64,000 nt of DNA from the NCBI RefSeq assembly GCF_036250675.1, contig NZ_CP109592.1, positions 9,176,001 through 9,240,000 on the forward strand, given 5' to 3'. Position numbers and translations under genes: made by a program. The notes under the pieces were generated by a model. It made no database searches. It was not told where the DNA came from and was given only the letters and a program-made list of their open reading frames with translations. Shown one piece after another: positions 1 to 7,907 of the stretch. Every line of letters begins with the position of its first letter. Position 1 is the stretch's first letter. The DNA comes from Streptomyces sp. NBC_01689 (GTDB lineage Bacteria > Actinomycetota > Actinomycetes > Streptomycetales > Streptomycetaceae).

Positions 1-35
1 CAGGTCGTCACGGTGGGAGAAGGGAGTCGAACGGC

Positions 36-1652
36 ATGATCTGGTGGCGCGACGCCGTCTGCTACGAGATGTACCCCCGGTCGTTCGCCGACAGCGACGG
101 CGACGGGACCGGGGACCTGCCGGGCATCACCCGGCATCTCGACCACGTCAGGGACCTCGGTGCGGACGCGATCTGGATCACGCCGTTCTATCCGTCTCCG
201 CTGGCCGACGGCGGCTACGACATCGCCGACCACACCGCCGTCGCCGACGACCTGGGCACGCTCGCCGACTTCGGGGCGCTCACCGTCCGCGCCCACGCCA
301 TGGGCCTCAAGGTCATCGTCGACGTGGTGCCCAACCACAGTTCGGACACCCACCCCTGGTTCCGTGAGGCCCTGGCGGCCGGTCCGGGCTCGGCGGCGCG
401 CGCCCGGTACCTCTTCCGAACCGGGCAGGGCCCGGACGGCGCCCTGCCGCCCAACGACTGGGAGTCGGCCTTCGGCGGACCGGCCTGGACCCGGGTGCCC
501 GACGGGGAGTGGTACCTCCACCTCCACGCCCCGGAGCAGCCCGACTTCGACTGGCGCGACCCCGACGTGCGAGCCGAGTTCGCCAGGGTGCTGCGCTTCT
601 GGCTCGACCAGGGCGTGGACGGCTTCCGGATCGACGTGGCCCACGCCCTGTTCAAGGCGGACGGCCTGCCCGACGCCGGGCCCGGACAGCACCGGGATCC
701 CGCGCGCAACCACCTGATGCCGTACTACGACCAGGAGGAGCTGCATCCCCTCTACCGGGAGTGGCGTACGCTGCTGGACACCCATCCGGCCCCGCCCGGC
801 GCGGTGGCCCCCGGCGAGCGTGTCCTCGTCGCCGAGTCCGCGGTCTTCGAACCCACCCGGCTGGCCCGGTACGTTCGTGCGGACGAGATGCAACAGGCCT
901 TCAACTTCGCCTTTCTCGAAGCCCCTTGGCAGGCCACGACACTGCGCCGCGTGATCGACGAGTCGCTGGCCGCCACCGCGGCCGTCGACGCCCCCGTGAC
1001 CTGGGTGATGTCCAGTCACGACGCTCCCCGCCCCGCGACCCGCCTGGGCGGCGAACTGCGCGCCCGGTCGGCCGCTCTGCTGATGCTCGCCCTCCCCGGC
1101 GCCGTCTATCTCTACCAGGGGGAGGAACTGGGTCTGCCGCAGGCCGACCTGCCCGACGACCGTATCCGGGACCCGCTGTGGCATCGCTCGGGCGGTACGG
1201 ACCGCGGACGCGACGGCGCCCGCGTGCCGATCCCCTGGCGCGGGGACCGGCCGCCGTACGGGTTCACCACGGCCGCGCCCGAGGCCTGCTGGCTTCCCCA
1301 GCCCGAGGGCTGGGGCCGGTACTCCGTCGCCGCCCAGCGCGAGGACCCGGACTCCGTCCTGTCCCTCTACCGGCGAGCACTGCGGCTGCGACGGGAACAC
1401 CCGGTCGCCGCGCACGGCGGCCTGCGCTGGCACTCACCGGCCGACGCGTCCTATCTGGCCTTCTCCCGAGGGGAGTTGACCTGTGTGGTGAATCTCGGCC
1501 CGGAGGCGCTGGATCTGGCGCGGACGGGGTCGGCGGGCCGGCCGGTGCTGGCGAGCGCCGCGCTGCTGGACGGCGGTGAGCTGCCGGCGGACGCCTGTGT
1601 GTGGCTCTCCACCGCAGTAGGTGGCGAGGAAGGCGGTCCGGCTCGACCGTGA
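36..1652 (+). CDS. GH13 alpha-glucosidase (oligo-1,6-glucosidase type)
   Basis: Cytoplasmic GH13 hydrolase expected to release glucose from short alpha-glucosides (maltose or isomalto-oligosaccharides). The 538-residue length fits the family. The TIM barrel begins almost at once (WWRDAVCYEMYPRSFAD). Conserved region I is VDVVPNHSS near residue 95. The catalytic residues appear to be Asp200 (GFRID, nucleophile), Glu267 (VAESAVF, acid/base) and Asp329 (SSHDAPRP). There is no signal peptide. The start follows a strong ribosome site, GGAGAAGGGAG, about 10 bases upstream. No sugar transporter or regulator lies in the visible neighbourhood, although upstream sequence is cut by the window edge. Exact linkage specificity cannot be read from sequence alone; trehalose synthase or sucrose hydrolase activity is less likely but not excluded. 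Confidence 0.9.
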   Translation: MIWWRDAVCYEMYPRSFADSDGDGTGDLPGITRHLDHVRDLGADAIWITPFYPSPLADGGYDIADHTAVADDLGTLADFGALTVRAHAMGLKVIVDVVPNHSSDTHPWFREALAAGPGSAARARYLFRTGQGPDGALPPNDWESAFGGPAWTRVPDGEWYLHLHAPEQPDFDWRDPDVRAEFARVLRFWLDQGVDGFRIDVAHALFKADGLPDAGPGQHRDPARNHLMPYYDQEELHPLYREWRTLLDTHPAPPGAVAPGERVLVAESAVFEPTRLARYVRADEMQQAFNFAFLEAPWQATTLRRVIDESLAATAAVDAPVTWVMSSHDAPRPATRLGGELRARSAALLMLALPGAVYLYQGEELGLPQADLPDDRIRDPLWHRSGGTDRGRDGARVPIPWRGDRPPYGFTTAAPEACWLPQPEGWGRYSVAAQREDPDSVLSLYRRALRLRREHPVAAHGGLRWHSPADASYLAFSRGELTCVVNLGPEALDLARTGSAGRPVLASAALLDGGELPADACVWLSTAVGGEEGGPARP

Positions 1653-1754
1653 TCATCCGACGGGCCGTCACCCGGCGTGCTCCGGGGCGGCGTTGACGAA
1701 GACGCGCGGCGGTGGGCCGTGCGCGATTGGTTGACGTGGCTCCGTCAGCCTGTC

Positions 1755-1770
1755 ATGGTCTAGACCTGAT
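1755..1770. promoter_or_regulatory. DasR-type operator (dre)
   Basis: The core TGGTCTAGACC at 1756-1766 matches the palindromic dre consensus ACTGGTCTAGACCACT bound by DasR, the GntR-type GlcNAc regulator of Streptomyces. It lies about 100 bases before the chitinase start, where such sites sit in other chitinase genes. The outermost bases diverge from consensus. This predicts repression that is lifted by phosphorylated amino sugars. Confidence 0.8.
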
Positions 1771-1869
1771 GAGGTGCCGCGTCCGGAGTCCGCTCCGGGC
1801 GCGGCGCCTTCCCGCACAGCTCCCTCCCCCACCGCCGCGGCCTCCGACCGCGTTAGGAGCGATGCCCCG

Positions 1870-3021
1870 ATGCTCTTCAGCCCTGCCGCTCACTTCTTCT
1901 CCCTCGGACGGGTCACGGTCGGACGTTCCCTGGTGACAGCCGTGCTCACCGTGGTCCTCTCCGCGCTGTTCCTCTCCGCGCCGCCCGCGCACGCGGCCAG
2001 CGGTCAGATCTCCGGACTGGCCGGAAAGTGCGCCGACGTGGCCGGCGCGAACAGCGCCAACGGCACCGCGGTACAGCTCTACGACTGCAACGGGACCGCC
2101 GCGCAGAGCTGGTCGAACCCGGGCGACGGCACCCTGCGGGCGCTCGGGAAGTGCCTCGACATCGTGGACCGCGGCACCGCCGACGGCGCGGCGGTCCAGC
2201 TGTGGGACTGCGCGGGCAGTGCCAATCAGCAGTGGGTGGTCACCGCCGCCCACGACATCGTCAATCCCGCGGCCAACAAGTGTCTGGACGTCCGCGGCAA
2301 CAGCTCGGCCAACGGCGGCCGGCTGCAGATATGGACCTGCACGGGCGCGGCCAATCAGAAGTGGAACGCCCCCGCGAGCGGCGGTGGCGGCACCAATCCC
2401 TCCGGATTCGTCGTCAGCGAGGGGCAGTTCAATCAAATGTTCCCGGGCCGGAACGGCTTCTACACCTACAGCGGGCTCGTCCAGGCGCTGAGCGCCTACC
2501 CGGGGTTCGCGAACAGCGGGAGCGACACGGTCAAGAAGCAGGAGGCCGCGGCCTTCCTCGCCAACGTGAACCACGAGACCGGCGGGCTGGTCTACGTGGT
2601 GGAGCAGAACACGGCCAACTATCCGCACTACTGCGACGCGGGTCAGCCCTACGGCTGCCCGGCCGGCCAGGCCGCGTACTACGGGCGGGGCCCGATCCAG
2701 CTCAGCTGGAACTTCAACTACAAGGCGGCGGGTGACGCGCTCGGCATCGACCTGCTGGGCAACCCGTGGCGGGTCGAACAGGACTCGGCCGTCGCCTGGA
2801 AGACGGGCCTTTGGTACTGGAACACGCAGTCGGGACCCGGCTCGATGACCCCGCACAACGCCATGGTGAACCAAGCCGGCTTCGGTCAGACGATCCGGTC
2901 CATCAACGGCTCGCTGGAGTGCGACGGCCGCAACCCCGCCCAGGTGCAGAGCCGGGTGAGCGCTTACCAGCAGTTCACCGCGATCCTCGGGGTCGCCCCG
3001 GGCAACAACCTCTACTGCTGA
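1870..3021 (+). CDS. Secreted GH19 chitinase with ricin-type lectin domain
   Basis: Extracellular endochitinase that cleaves beta-1,4-GlcNAc chains. After a signal peptide ending near AHA-ASG (about residue 41) comes a ricin-type beta-trefoil (CBM13) of three repeats with QSW/QQW/QKW signatures. A Gly-rich linker (SGGGGTNPSG) leads to the GH19 catalytic domain, with the general acid in VNHETGG and the hallmark YYGRGPIQLSWNFNY. The protein is 383 residues. The ATG at 1870 is chosen because AGGAG lies 10 bases upstream; an earlier in-frame ATG at 1774 would put a disordered extension before the signal peptide. The upstream DasR operator ties expression to chitin and GlcNAc supply, and a 17-bp hairpin follows the stop. 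The lectin domain probably binds polysaccharide. Confidence 0.93.
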   Translation: MLFSPAAHFFSLGRVTVGRSLVTAVLTVVLSALFLSAPPAHAASGQISGLAGKCADVAGANSANGTAVQLYDCNGTAAQSWSNPGDGTLRALGKCLDIVDRGTADGAAVQLWDCAGSANQQWVVTAAHDIVNPAANKCLDVRGNSSANGGRLQIWTCTGAANQKWNAPASGGGGTNPSGFVVSEGQFNQMFPGRNGFYTYSGLVQALSAYPGFANSGSDTVKKQEAAAFLANVNHETGGLVYVVEQNTANYPHYCDAGQPYGCPAGQAAYYGRGPIQLSWNFNYKAAGDALGIDLLGNPWRVEQDSAVAWKTGLWYWNTQSGPGSMTPHNAMVNQAGFGQTIRSINGSLECDGRNPAQVQSRVSAYQQFTAILGVAPGNNLYC

Positions 3022-3040
3022 GCGGGGTCCCGCCCCTGTC

Positions 3041-3079
3041 GCCCGTGGGTGACCCGGTCCGGCCGGGTCACCCACGGGC
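3041..3079 (+). terminator. Terminator hairpin after chitinase
   Basis: Perfect 17-bp stem (3041-3057 with 3063-3079) around a 5-base loop, 20 bases after the chitinase stop. There is no U tract, as is common in Streptomyces. Confidence 0.8.
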
Positions 3080-3145
3080 GCTGCCGGTTCCGGACCGGCG
3101 GCGGCGACACCATGGACCGTGGCGTTCCGTCCGCCCGTGACGTGG

Positions 3146-3187
3146 CCGCGGGCGGTGCGGCCTCCCGGAGGGCCGCACCGCCCGCGG
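3146..3187 (-). terminator. Terminator hairpin after alpha/beta hydrolase
   Basis: Perfect 17-bp GC-rich stem (3146-3162 with 3171-3187) with an 8-base loop, just downstream of the leftward hydrolase gene that stops at 3201. With the preceding hairpin it separates two convergent genes. Confidence 0.75.
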
Positions 3188-3200
3188 TGACCGGTCCGGC

Positions 3201-4052
3201 TCAGTTGCCGGTGGTCCGGGCGGCCTGCTCTATCAGGCGGGTGACCGCGCCGGGGTGCGACACCGAGACGGCGTGCGACGCCTTGATCTCGATGGTGTGC
3301 GCGTGGGCGCGCTCGGCCATGAAGCGCTGCGCGGCCGGAGGGATGTTGAGGTCCTGGGTGGTGACGAGGTCCCAGGAGGGGATGGTCTTCCAGGCGGGCG
3401 TCGTCGCCTTCTCGTCCAGGGCGGAGGCGGCGACCGGGCGCTGGGTGGCGGCCATCAGGTCGGTGACCCGCTTCGGTACGTCGGCGGCGAACTGGTGGTG
3501 GAACATGTCGGTCTTGATGTAGAGGTCGGTGCCGGTGCCGCCGCCGGGGAGCGGGAAGGACACGGGGTTGAGGGCGGTGCCGAGGGTGCTGCCGGGGAAC
3601 TTGTTGGACAGCTCCAGCGCGCTCTCGCCCTTCTCGGGGGCGAAGGCGGCGATGTAGACCAGGGCCTTGACCTGGGGGGAGTCCACGGCGGCCTCGCTGA
3701 TCACGGCGCCTCCGTAGGAGTGGCCGACGAGGACGACCGGCCCGCTCACGCTCTTGAGGACGCTGTGGATGTACGCGGCGTCGCCGGCCAGCCCGCGCAA
3801 CGGGTTGGCGGGGGCGATCACCGGATATCCCTCGTGTCGCAGCCGCTCGATCACACCGTTCCAGCTGGAGGAGTCGGCGAAGGCGCCGTGCACCAGTACG
3901 ACCGTGGGCTTCGGATGGGACGGGCCGTGCTCGGCCTTGGCCGCGCTCGCCGAGCCCGTGGCGGCGGTCAGGGTGAGCGCCGCCACACCGGCGACGGCTC
4001 CCAGCACGGCGACACGCCTGCGGGTGGGACGGATCGCGGTCTTGACGTTCAT
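3201..4052 (-). CDS. Secreted alpha/beta-fold hydrolase
   Basis: Serine hydrolase of the alpha/beta fold (esterase or salicylate-esterase-like), 283 residues. An N-terminal export signal includes PTRRRVAVLG followed by a hydrophobic segment and an AxA-like site (SASA), so it may use the Tat route. The fold is shown by VVLVHGAFADSSSW (oxyanion region), the nucleophile elbow GHSYGG, and a C-terminal SHAVSVSHP that should hold the catalytic His. The start ATG at 4052 follows GGGGAAG; the longer frame upstream lacks a ribosome site. An AT-rich promoter region with a MarR/OhrR-like palindrome lies about 120 bases upstream. The natural substrate is unknown. Confidence 0.85.
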   Translation of the reverse strand: MNVKTAIRPTRRRVAVLGAVAGVAALTLTAATGSASAAKAEHGPSHPKPTVVLVHGAFADSSSWNGVIERLRHEGYPVIAPANPLRGLAGDAAYIHSVLKSVSGPVVLVGHSYGGAVISEAAVDSPQVKALVYIAAFAPEKGESALELSNKFPGSTLGTALNPVSFPLPGGGTGTDLYIKTDMFHHQFAADVPKRVTDLMAATQRPVAASALDEKATTPAWKTIPSWDLVTTQDLNIPPAAQRFMAERAHAHTIEIKASHAVSVSHPGAVTRLIEQAARTTGN

Positions 4053-4168
4053 GGTGACTTCCCCTTCAGGGCGTGGCAGCTGACATCGGTGGGCCGTACC
4101 GGGCGTTTCGGCCCGGGGCGACAAGCAAAAGATAGCGGGCAATGTGCTTGCGGACAAGTTAGTTGCGC

Positions 4169-4180
4169 ACAATTTAATTG
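4169..4180. promoter_or_regulatory. MarR/OhrR-like operator
   Basis: ACAATTTAATTG contains the perfect palindrome CAATT-T-AATTG and matches the core of the OhrR-type consensus TACAATTNAATTGTA. It sits in an AT-rich island (about 4125-4195) upstream of the leftward hydrolase gene. No MarR gene is visible in the window, so the regulator would act in trans. Confidence 0.5.
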
Positions 4181-4333
4181 CTCATGCGCATCCGCTCCAC
4201 GGCGCCTGCGCCACCAAGGCCCGGGGCCCGGGCCCCGGCAGGATGGTGCGGCCCTGCGGCCCTGCGGCCGCAGGGCCGCCCAGAGGGCGCGCGCCTCGGA
4301 CGTGCGGTCCGTGCGGGCGTGGGGAAATGGGCC

Positions 4334-4783
4334 TCAGGCGGGCGGGTCCGTGGGGTCCGGGTCCGTAGCGTCGGGTCCGTAGGAGTCGGAGCCCTCGATC
4401 AGCCGGAACGCCACGCACACGACCATGGTGTCGTCGTCGACCGGGGTGCCCAGGCGGTCCCAGTACCGGCGATGCCCCGCCCGCCATTCCTCCACCGAGG
4501 CGTGACCCTCCCCTTCGGCCTCCACGTGTTCCCACGTCACCTCGGCGAAGGGCGTCAAGGTCACGCCGGTCACCTCGATCAGGGCCGCGCGGGCGCCGTC
4601 CCTGTCGAGCAGGGCGAGCGTCTCACCCGGATACTCGACGCCCTCGGCCTCCTCCGCGTAGACCGTCAGCAGCCCGGTGGACGCGGTCTTCCGGCCCGCC
4701 AGGACCAGCCGGTTGAGCCGGGTCCGCATCTCGTCGGCCGTACCGAGCTCGTAGGACCGCATGCCCTCGACCCGTGCCCACAT
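4334..4783 (-). CDS. ASCH domain-containing protein
   Basis: Small (up to 149 residues) cytoplasmic protein of the ASCH/PUA-like fold, a group that binds RNA or modified nucleosides; some bacterial members are amidohydrolases acting on N4-acetylcytidine. Visible family features are GRKTASTGLL near residue 31, the strand pattern LIEVTGVTLTPFAEVTWEHVEAEG, and an EEWRAGHRRYWDR helix. The C-terminus (about 20 residues) is an Asp/Pro-rich tail. Start is uncertain: ATG at 4783, or ATG at 4762 preceded by GAGGGC. It lies 73 bases beyond selD, transcribed the same way, but nothing links it functionally to selenium. Confidence 0.75.
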   Translation of the reverse strand: MWARVEGMRSYELGTADEMRTRLNRLVLAGRKTASTGLLTVYAEEAEGVEYPGETLALLDRDGARAALIEVTGVTLTPFAEVTWEHVEAEGEGHASVEEWRAGHRRYWDRLGTPVDDDTMVVCVAFRLIEGSDSYGPDATDPDPTDPPA

Positions 4784-4856
4784 CGCCCGGTCCCGTCGTC
4801 GGCGGCCGACCGGTCGCGGTCGCCCGGAGAAGTATCTGTCCGAACAGTGATCCCGG

Positions 4857-5894
4857 TCAGCGCACGACCAGCCGGTACGGGCCCGCAGGTACCAGTTCGC
4901 CGATCACCGGGGCGCCCGGCACCTCGCCCGCGACGAGCAGTCCGCCGGAGGTCTGGGCGTCGGCGAGAAGGAGCCGGGTCGGCTCGTCGGTACGGCCGAA
5001 GTCCGTGTACGGGGTGACCCAGGCGAGGTTGCGGCGGGTTCCGCCGCTGATGTGCCCGGCGCGGGCGGCGTCCCGGGCGCCGTCAAGGAAGGGGACCGCG
5101 GCGGAGTCGACGACCGCGGTCACCCCTGACGCGCGTGCCAGCTTGAACAGGTGGCCGAGCAGACCGAAACCGGTGACGTCGGTGGCGCACACCGCTCCCG
5201 CGGCCAGCGCGGCACGTGCCGCCTCGCCGTTGAGCGCGGTCATCGTCTCCACCGCCTGCGGGAAGATCTCGCCCGTCGCCTTGTGCCGGTTGTTGAGCAC
5301 TCCCAGGCCCAGCGGCTTGGTCAGCGACAGCGGCATCCCCGGCCGGCCCGCGTCGTTGCGCAGCAGGCGCTCCGGATCGACGGTGCCGGTCACCGCCATG
5401 CCGTACTTGGGTTCCGGGTCGTCGACGCTGTGGCCGCCCGCCACCACACAGCCCGCCGACGCCGCCACGTCCGTTCCGCCCCGCAGCACCTCCTGCGCCA
5501 GATCGAAGGGCAGCACGTCGCGCGGCCAGCACAGCAGATTGACCGCCACCAGGGGGGTGCCCCCCATGGCGTAGACGTCGGAGAGCGCGTTCGCGGCGGC
5601 GATGCGGCCCCAGTCGTAGGGGTCGTCGACCACCGGCGTGAAGAAGTCGGCGGTGGCGACGGCCGCGAGCGTGCCGGGGCCGCCCGGCAGCCGGACGACC
5701 GCGGCGTCGTCACCGTGATCCAGGCCGACCAGCACCTCCGCGCCACCGCACGCCTCCGGTGAGGTCAGTCCGGCCACGATCTCCTCGAGTTCCCCCGGCG
5801 GGATCTTGCAGGCGCAGCCGCCACCGTGCGCGTACTGCGTGAGCCGCACGCCCGGACGCGGAGTCCGCCGTACGTCGGTCCGTGGGCTGGTCAT
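4857..5894 (-). CDS. selD: Selenide, water dikinase (selenophosphate synthase)
   Basis: Makes monoselenophosphate from selenide and ATP, the selenium donor for SelA. The 345-residue protein shows the N-terminal catalytic motif HGGGCACKIPP, with Cys27 equivalent to the essential Cys17 of E. coli SelD and Lys30 equivalent to Lys20; the enzyme is the Cys form, not a selenoprotein. AIR-synthase-like ATP-binding features follow (GLDHGDDAAV, DFFTPVVDDPYDWGRIAAANALSD-like stretch, VAGGHSVDDPEPKYG). It lies next to tRNA-Sec, selB and selA, giving the full bacterial Sec pathway within about 4.5 kb. It points the same way as selB/selA but is separated from them by the oppositely oriented tRNA gene. Confidence 0.95.
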   Translation of the reverse strand: MTSPRTDVRRTPRPGVRLTQYAHGGGCACKIPPGELEEIVAGLTSPEACGGAEVLVGLDHGDDAAVVRLPGGPGTLAAVATADFFTPVVDDPYDWGRIAAANALSDVYAMGGTPLVAVNLLCWPRDVLPFDLAQEVLRGGTDVAASAGCVVAGGHSVDDPEPKYGMAVTGTVDPERLLRNDAGRPGMPLSLTKPLGLGVLNNRHKATGEIFPQAVETMTALNGEAARAALAAGAVCATDVTGFGLLGHLFKLARASGVTAVVDSAAVPFLDGARDAARAGHISGGTRRNLAWVTPYTDFGRTDEPTRLLLADAQTSGGLLVAGEVPGAPVIGELVPAGPYRLVVR

Positions 5895-6007
5895 CGCATC
5901 GTTCCTTGCCTGTGCGGGGGAGCGCCGTGTGGCGCGTTGACTTGCGGGGCGGTGCGGGGGTTCGATGGCCGGACGGCCGGGGGCCTCGCCCCGGTGACGG
6001 CCCGCGG

Positions 6008-6100
6008 GGAGACGTCAAGGTGCCTGGTGGCCCTCCCGGTCTTCAAAACCGAGGTGTCCGAGCAACTCGGGCAGGCGGGTTCGATTCCCGTCCGTCTCCG
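6008..6100 (+). tRNA. selC: tRNA-Sec (UCA anticodon)
   Basis: Selenocysteine tRNA that reads UGA. The acceptor stem pairs GGAGACG (6008-6014) with CGTCTCC (6093-6099), followed by discriminator G6100. The anticodon loop CTTCAAA sits on the stem CGGT/ACCG, giving the UCA anticodon. A long variable arm (GGTGTCCGAGCAACTCGGGCA region) and the T arm GGGTTCGATTCCC follow. The 93-base length and large extra arm are typical of bacterial tRNA-Sec. CCA is not encoded. Its 3' two-thirds overlaps, on the opposite strand, the last codons of the selB frame. Confidence 0.95.
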
Positions 6101-7905
6101 CCGGCCGGAGTCCCCCGTCCGTCTCGTCCGGGGGCCGGGCCCGGGCCGCGACAGCGGCGCAGCGCACCGTCCACCCGAACGGTCCGGCCGCACTCGTCCA
6201 GGTATTCGAGCAGCGGGACGGCGACCCGGCGTGTGGTGTCCAGTGCCTGGCGCGCCTGGCTGACGGAGAACGGCTGTGCCAGGCGCGCGAGGACGTCCGC
6301 GGCCCGCGCGTCCGCCCCCGGCAGCAGCACGATGCCGTCGCTGATCCGCAGCAGTGCTCCCGCGGCCTCCGCGGCCGCCAACAGCCGGGGAGTGAGCCCG
6401 AGTTCCCGCAGCCTGTCGGCCTCCGGTGCGCGGAACGGCTCGCGGGCGAGGTCCGCGCGCACGGTGTCGACCGCGGCCTCGGCGTCGGCGGGCAGAACGG
6501 GGCGTGTGTGATCGCCGTAGACACGTCCGTCGACGTGCCGCAACCCAGGCGACCGCGCCAACAGCGCGCCGATCAGGGCGCGTTCGGGCAGATCGAGGGC
6601 CCGGCGTGCCGACTCCAGCGGCAGACCGGGGTCCAGCGGGTTGCGAGCGGCGTGCTCCTCGACCACGTCCCGGAGGCGGTCACGCAGAGCCGACCAGTGG
6701 GCCGGGTCCGCCAGCCAGTCCCCGGCGACCGGTTCGGCCGGCGGCCGCAGGCCCATGGCGCACAGCTCCGAGCGGCGGATCAGACCCCGACGGCGTACTT
6801 CCCCGGTCCCGTCGGCGCCCGCCGGGGCGGCCCGCAGTTCGCGGTCGCGTGCGGCCGCCGCGCCGCGCCGGGTCAGCCGCGGCGGGCGAATGTCGAGCAC
6901 GGTGAGGCCCGCCGCGACACGGTGTCTGCCGGGGTCGCGAAGCAGTGCGGTGTCGCCGACGCGCAGCGGCAGAGGGACGGCGAGCCGTAGGCGGGCCGAG
7001 CCCTCGCCGAGCGGACGGACCGTCACCGGCACCGCCGCGGAGCCCGCGTGCAGGGTGAGTTCGCGGGGCAGCTCCCGGGCCGGATCGCCCCGCAGCCGTA
7101 CGTCCATGGTGTCGGTGGTCAGCCACCGGCCGGGGGTGAGCAACGCGTCGCCGCGGCGCAGGGCGCCCGCGCCCGGCCCGGTCACGTTGACCGCCACCCG
7201 GGCCACCGCGTCGGCCACCTGTCGCGGCTCCTTCAGGCATTCCAGCCCGCGCACCCGCAACACCTGTCCGTCCCGGGCGAGTTGGAGCCGATCGCCGACG
7301 CGCACCGTGCCCGCGCCGAGGGTCCCCGTGACGACGGTGCCGTGCCCATGCACCGTGAACGCCCGGTCCACCCACAGCCGTACGTCCGCCGCGCGGTCCG
7401 GGGCGGGCAGTTCACCGGCCAGCCGGACCAGACTCGTACGCAGCGCGTCGAGGCCGGCGCCGCTCACCGCGCTGACGGCCACGCTCGGCAGCGTTCCGAG
7501 AGAGGACTCGGCGATCCGGGCGAGCGCCTGGGCCCGGGCCGCGTCCGGCTCGGCGAGGTCGCACCGGGAGACAGCGAGGACACCGTGCCGCACCCCGAGT
7601 GCGTCGAGGACGGACAGATGCTCCTCCGACTGCGGCTGCCAGCCCTGGTCGGCCGCCACGACGAAGAGGACGGCGGGGGCCGGGCCGACCCCGGCCAGCA
7701 TGGAGCCCACGAGCCGTTCGTGTCCCGGCACGTCCACGAACGCGATGTCCCCCGCTCCCGGCAGTCGTGTCCACACGAAGCCCAGGTCCAGCGTCATGCC
7801 CCGGCGCCGTTCCTCCGCCCAGCGATCGGGCTCCATCCCGGTCAGGGCGCGCAGCAGCGCGGACTTGCCGTGGTCGACGTGGCCGGCGGTGGCGATGACG
7901 TGCAT
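6043..7905 (-). CDS. selB: Selenocysteine-specific elongation factor SelB
   Basis: Specialised EF-Tu-like GTPase that brings Sec-tRNA to UGA codons marked by a SECIS hairpin. The 620-residue protein opens with HVIATAGHVDHGKSALLRAL (G1), then DVPGHERLVGSML (G3) and SRCDLAEP (G4 region), EF-Tu-like beta domains, and winged-helix repeats in the C-terminal third that should bind the SECIS loop. The ATG at 7905 is two bases after the selA stop, so the genes are probably translationally coupled. The last roughly 19 codons run antisense through tRNA-Sec to a stop at 6043. This tail is Arg/Pro-rich and unlike the rest, so the functional protein may effectively end earlier. Confidence 0.93.
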   Translation of the reverse strand: MHVIATAGHVDHGKSALLRALTGMEPDRWAEERRRGMTLDLGFVWTRLPGAGDIAFVDVPGHERLVGSMLAGVGPAPAVLFVVAADQGWQPQSEEHLSVLDALGVRHGVLAVSRCDLAEPDAARAQALARIAESSLGTLPSVAVSAVSGAGLDALRTSLVRLAGELPAPDRAADVRLWVDRAFTVHGHGTVVTGTLGAGTVRVGDRLQLARDGQVLRVRGLECLKEPRQVADAVARVAVNVTGPGAGALRRGDALLTPGRWLTTDTMDVRLRGDPARELPRELTLHAGSAAVPVTVRPLGEGSARLRLAVPLPLRVGDTALLRDPGRHRVAAGLTVLDIRPPRLTRRGAAAARDRELRAAPAGADGTGEVRRRGLIRRSELCAMGLRPPAEPVAGDWLADPAHWSALRDRLRDVVEEHAARNPLDPGLPLESARRALDLPERALIGALLARSPGLRHVDGRVYGDHTRPVLPADAEAAVDTVRADLAREPFRAPEADRLRELGLTPRLLAAAEAAGALLRISDGIVLLPGADARAADVLARLAQPFSVSQARQALDTTRRVAVPLLEYLDECGRTVRVDGALRRCRGPGPAPGRDGRGTPAGGDGRESNPPARVARTPRF

Positions 7906-7907
7906 GG

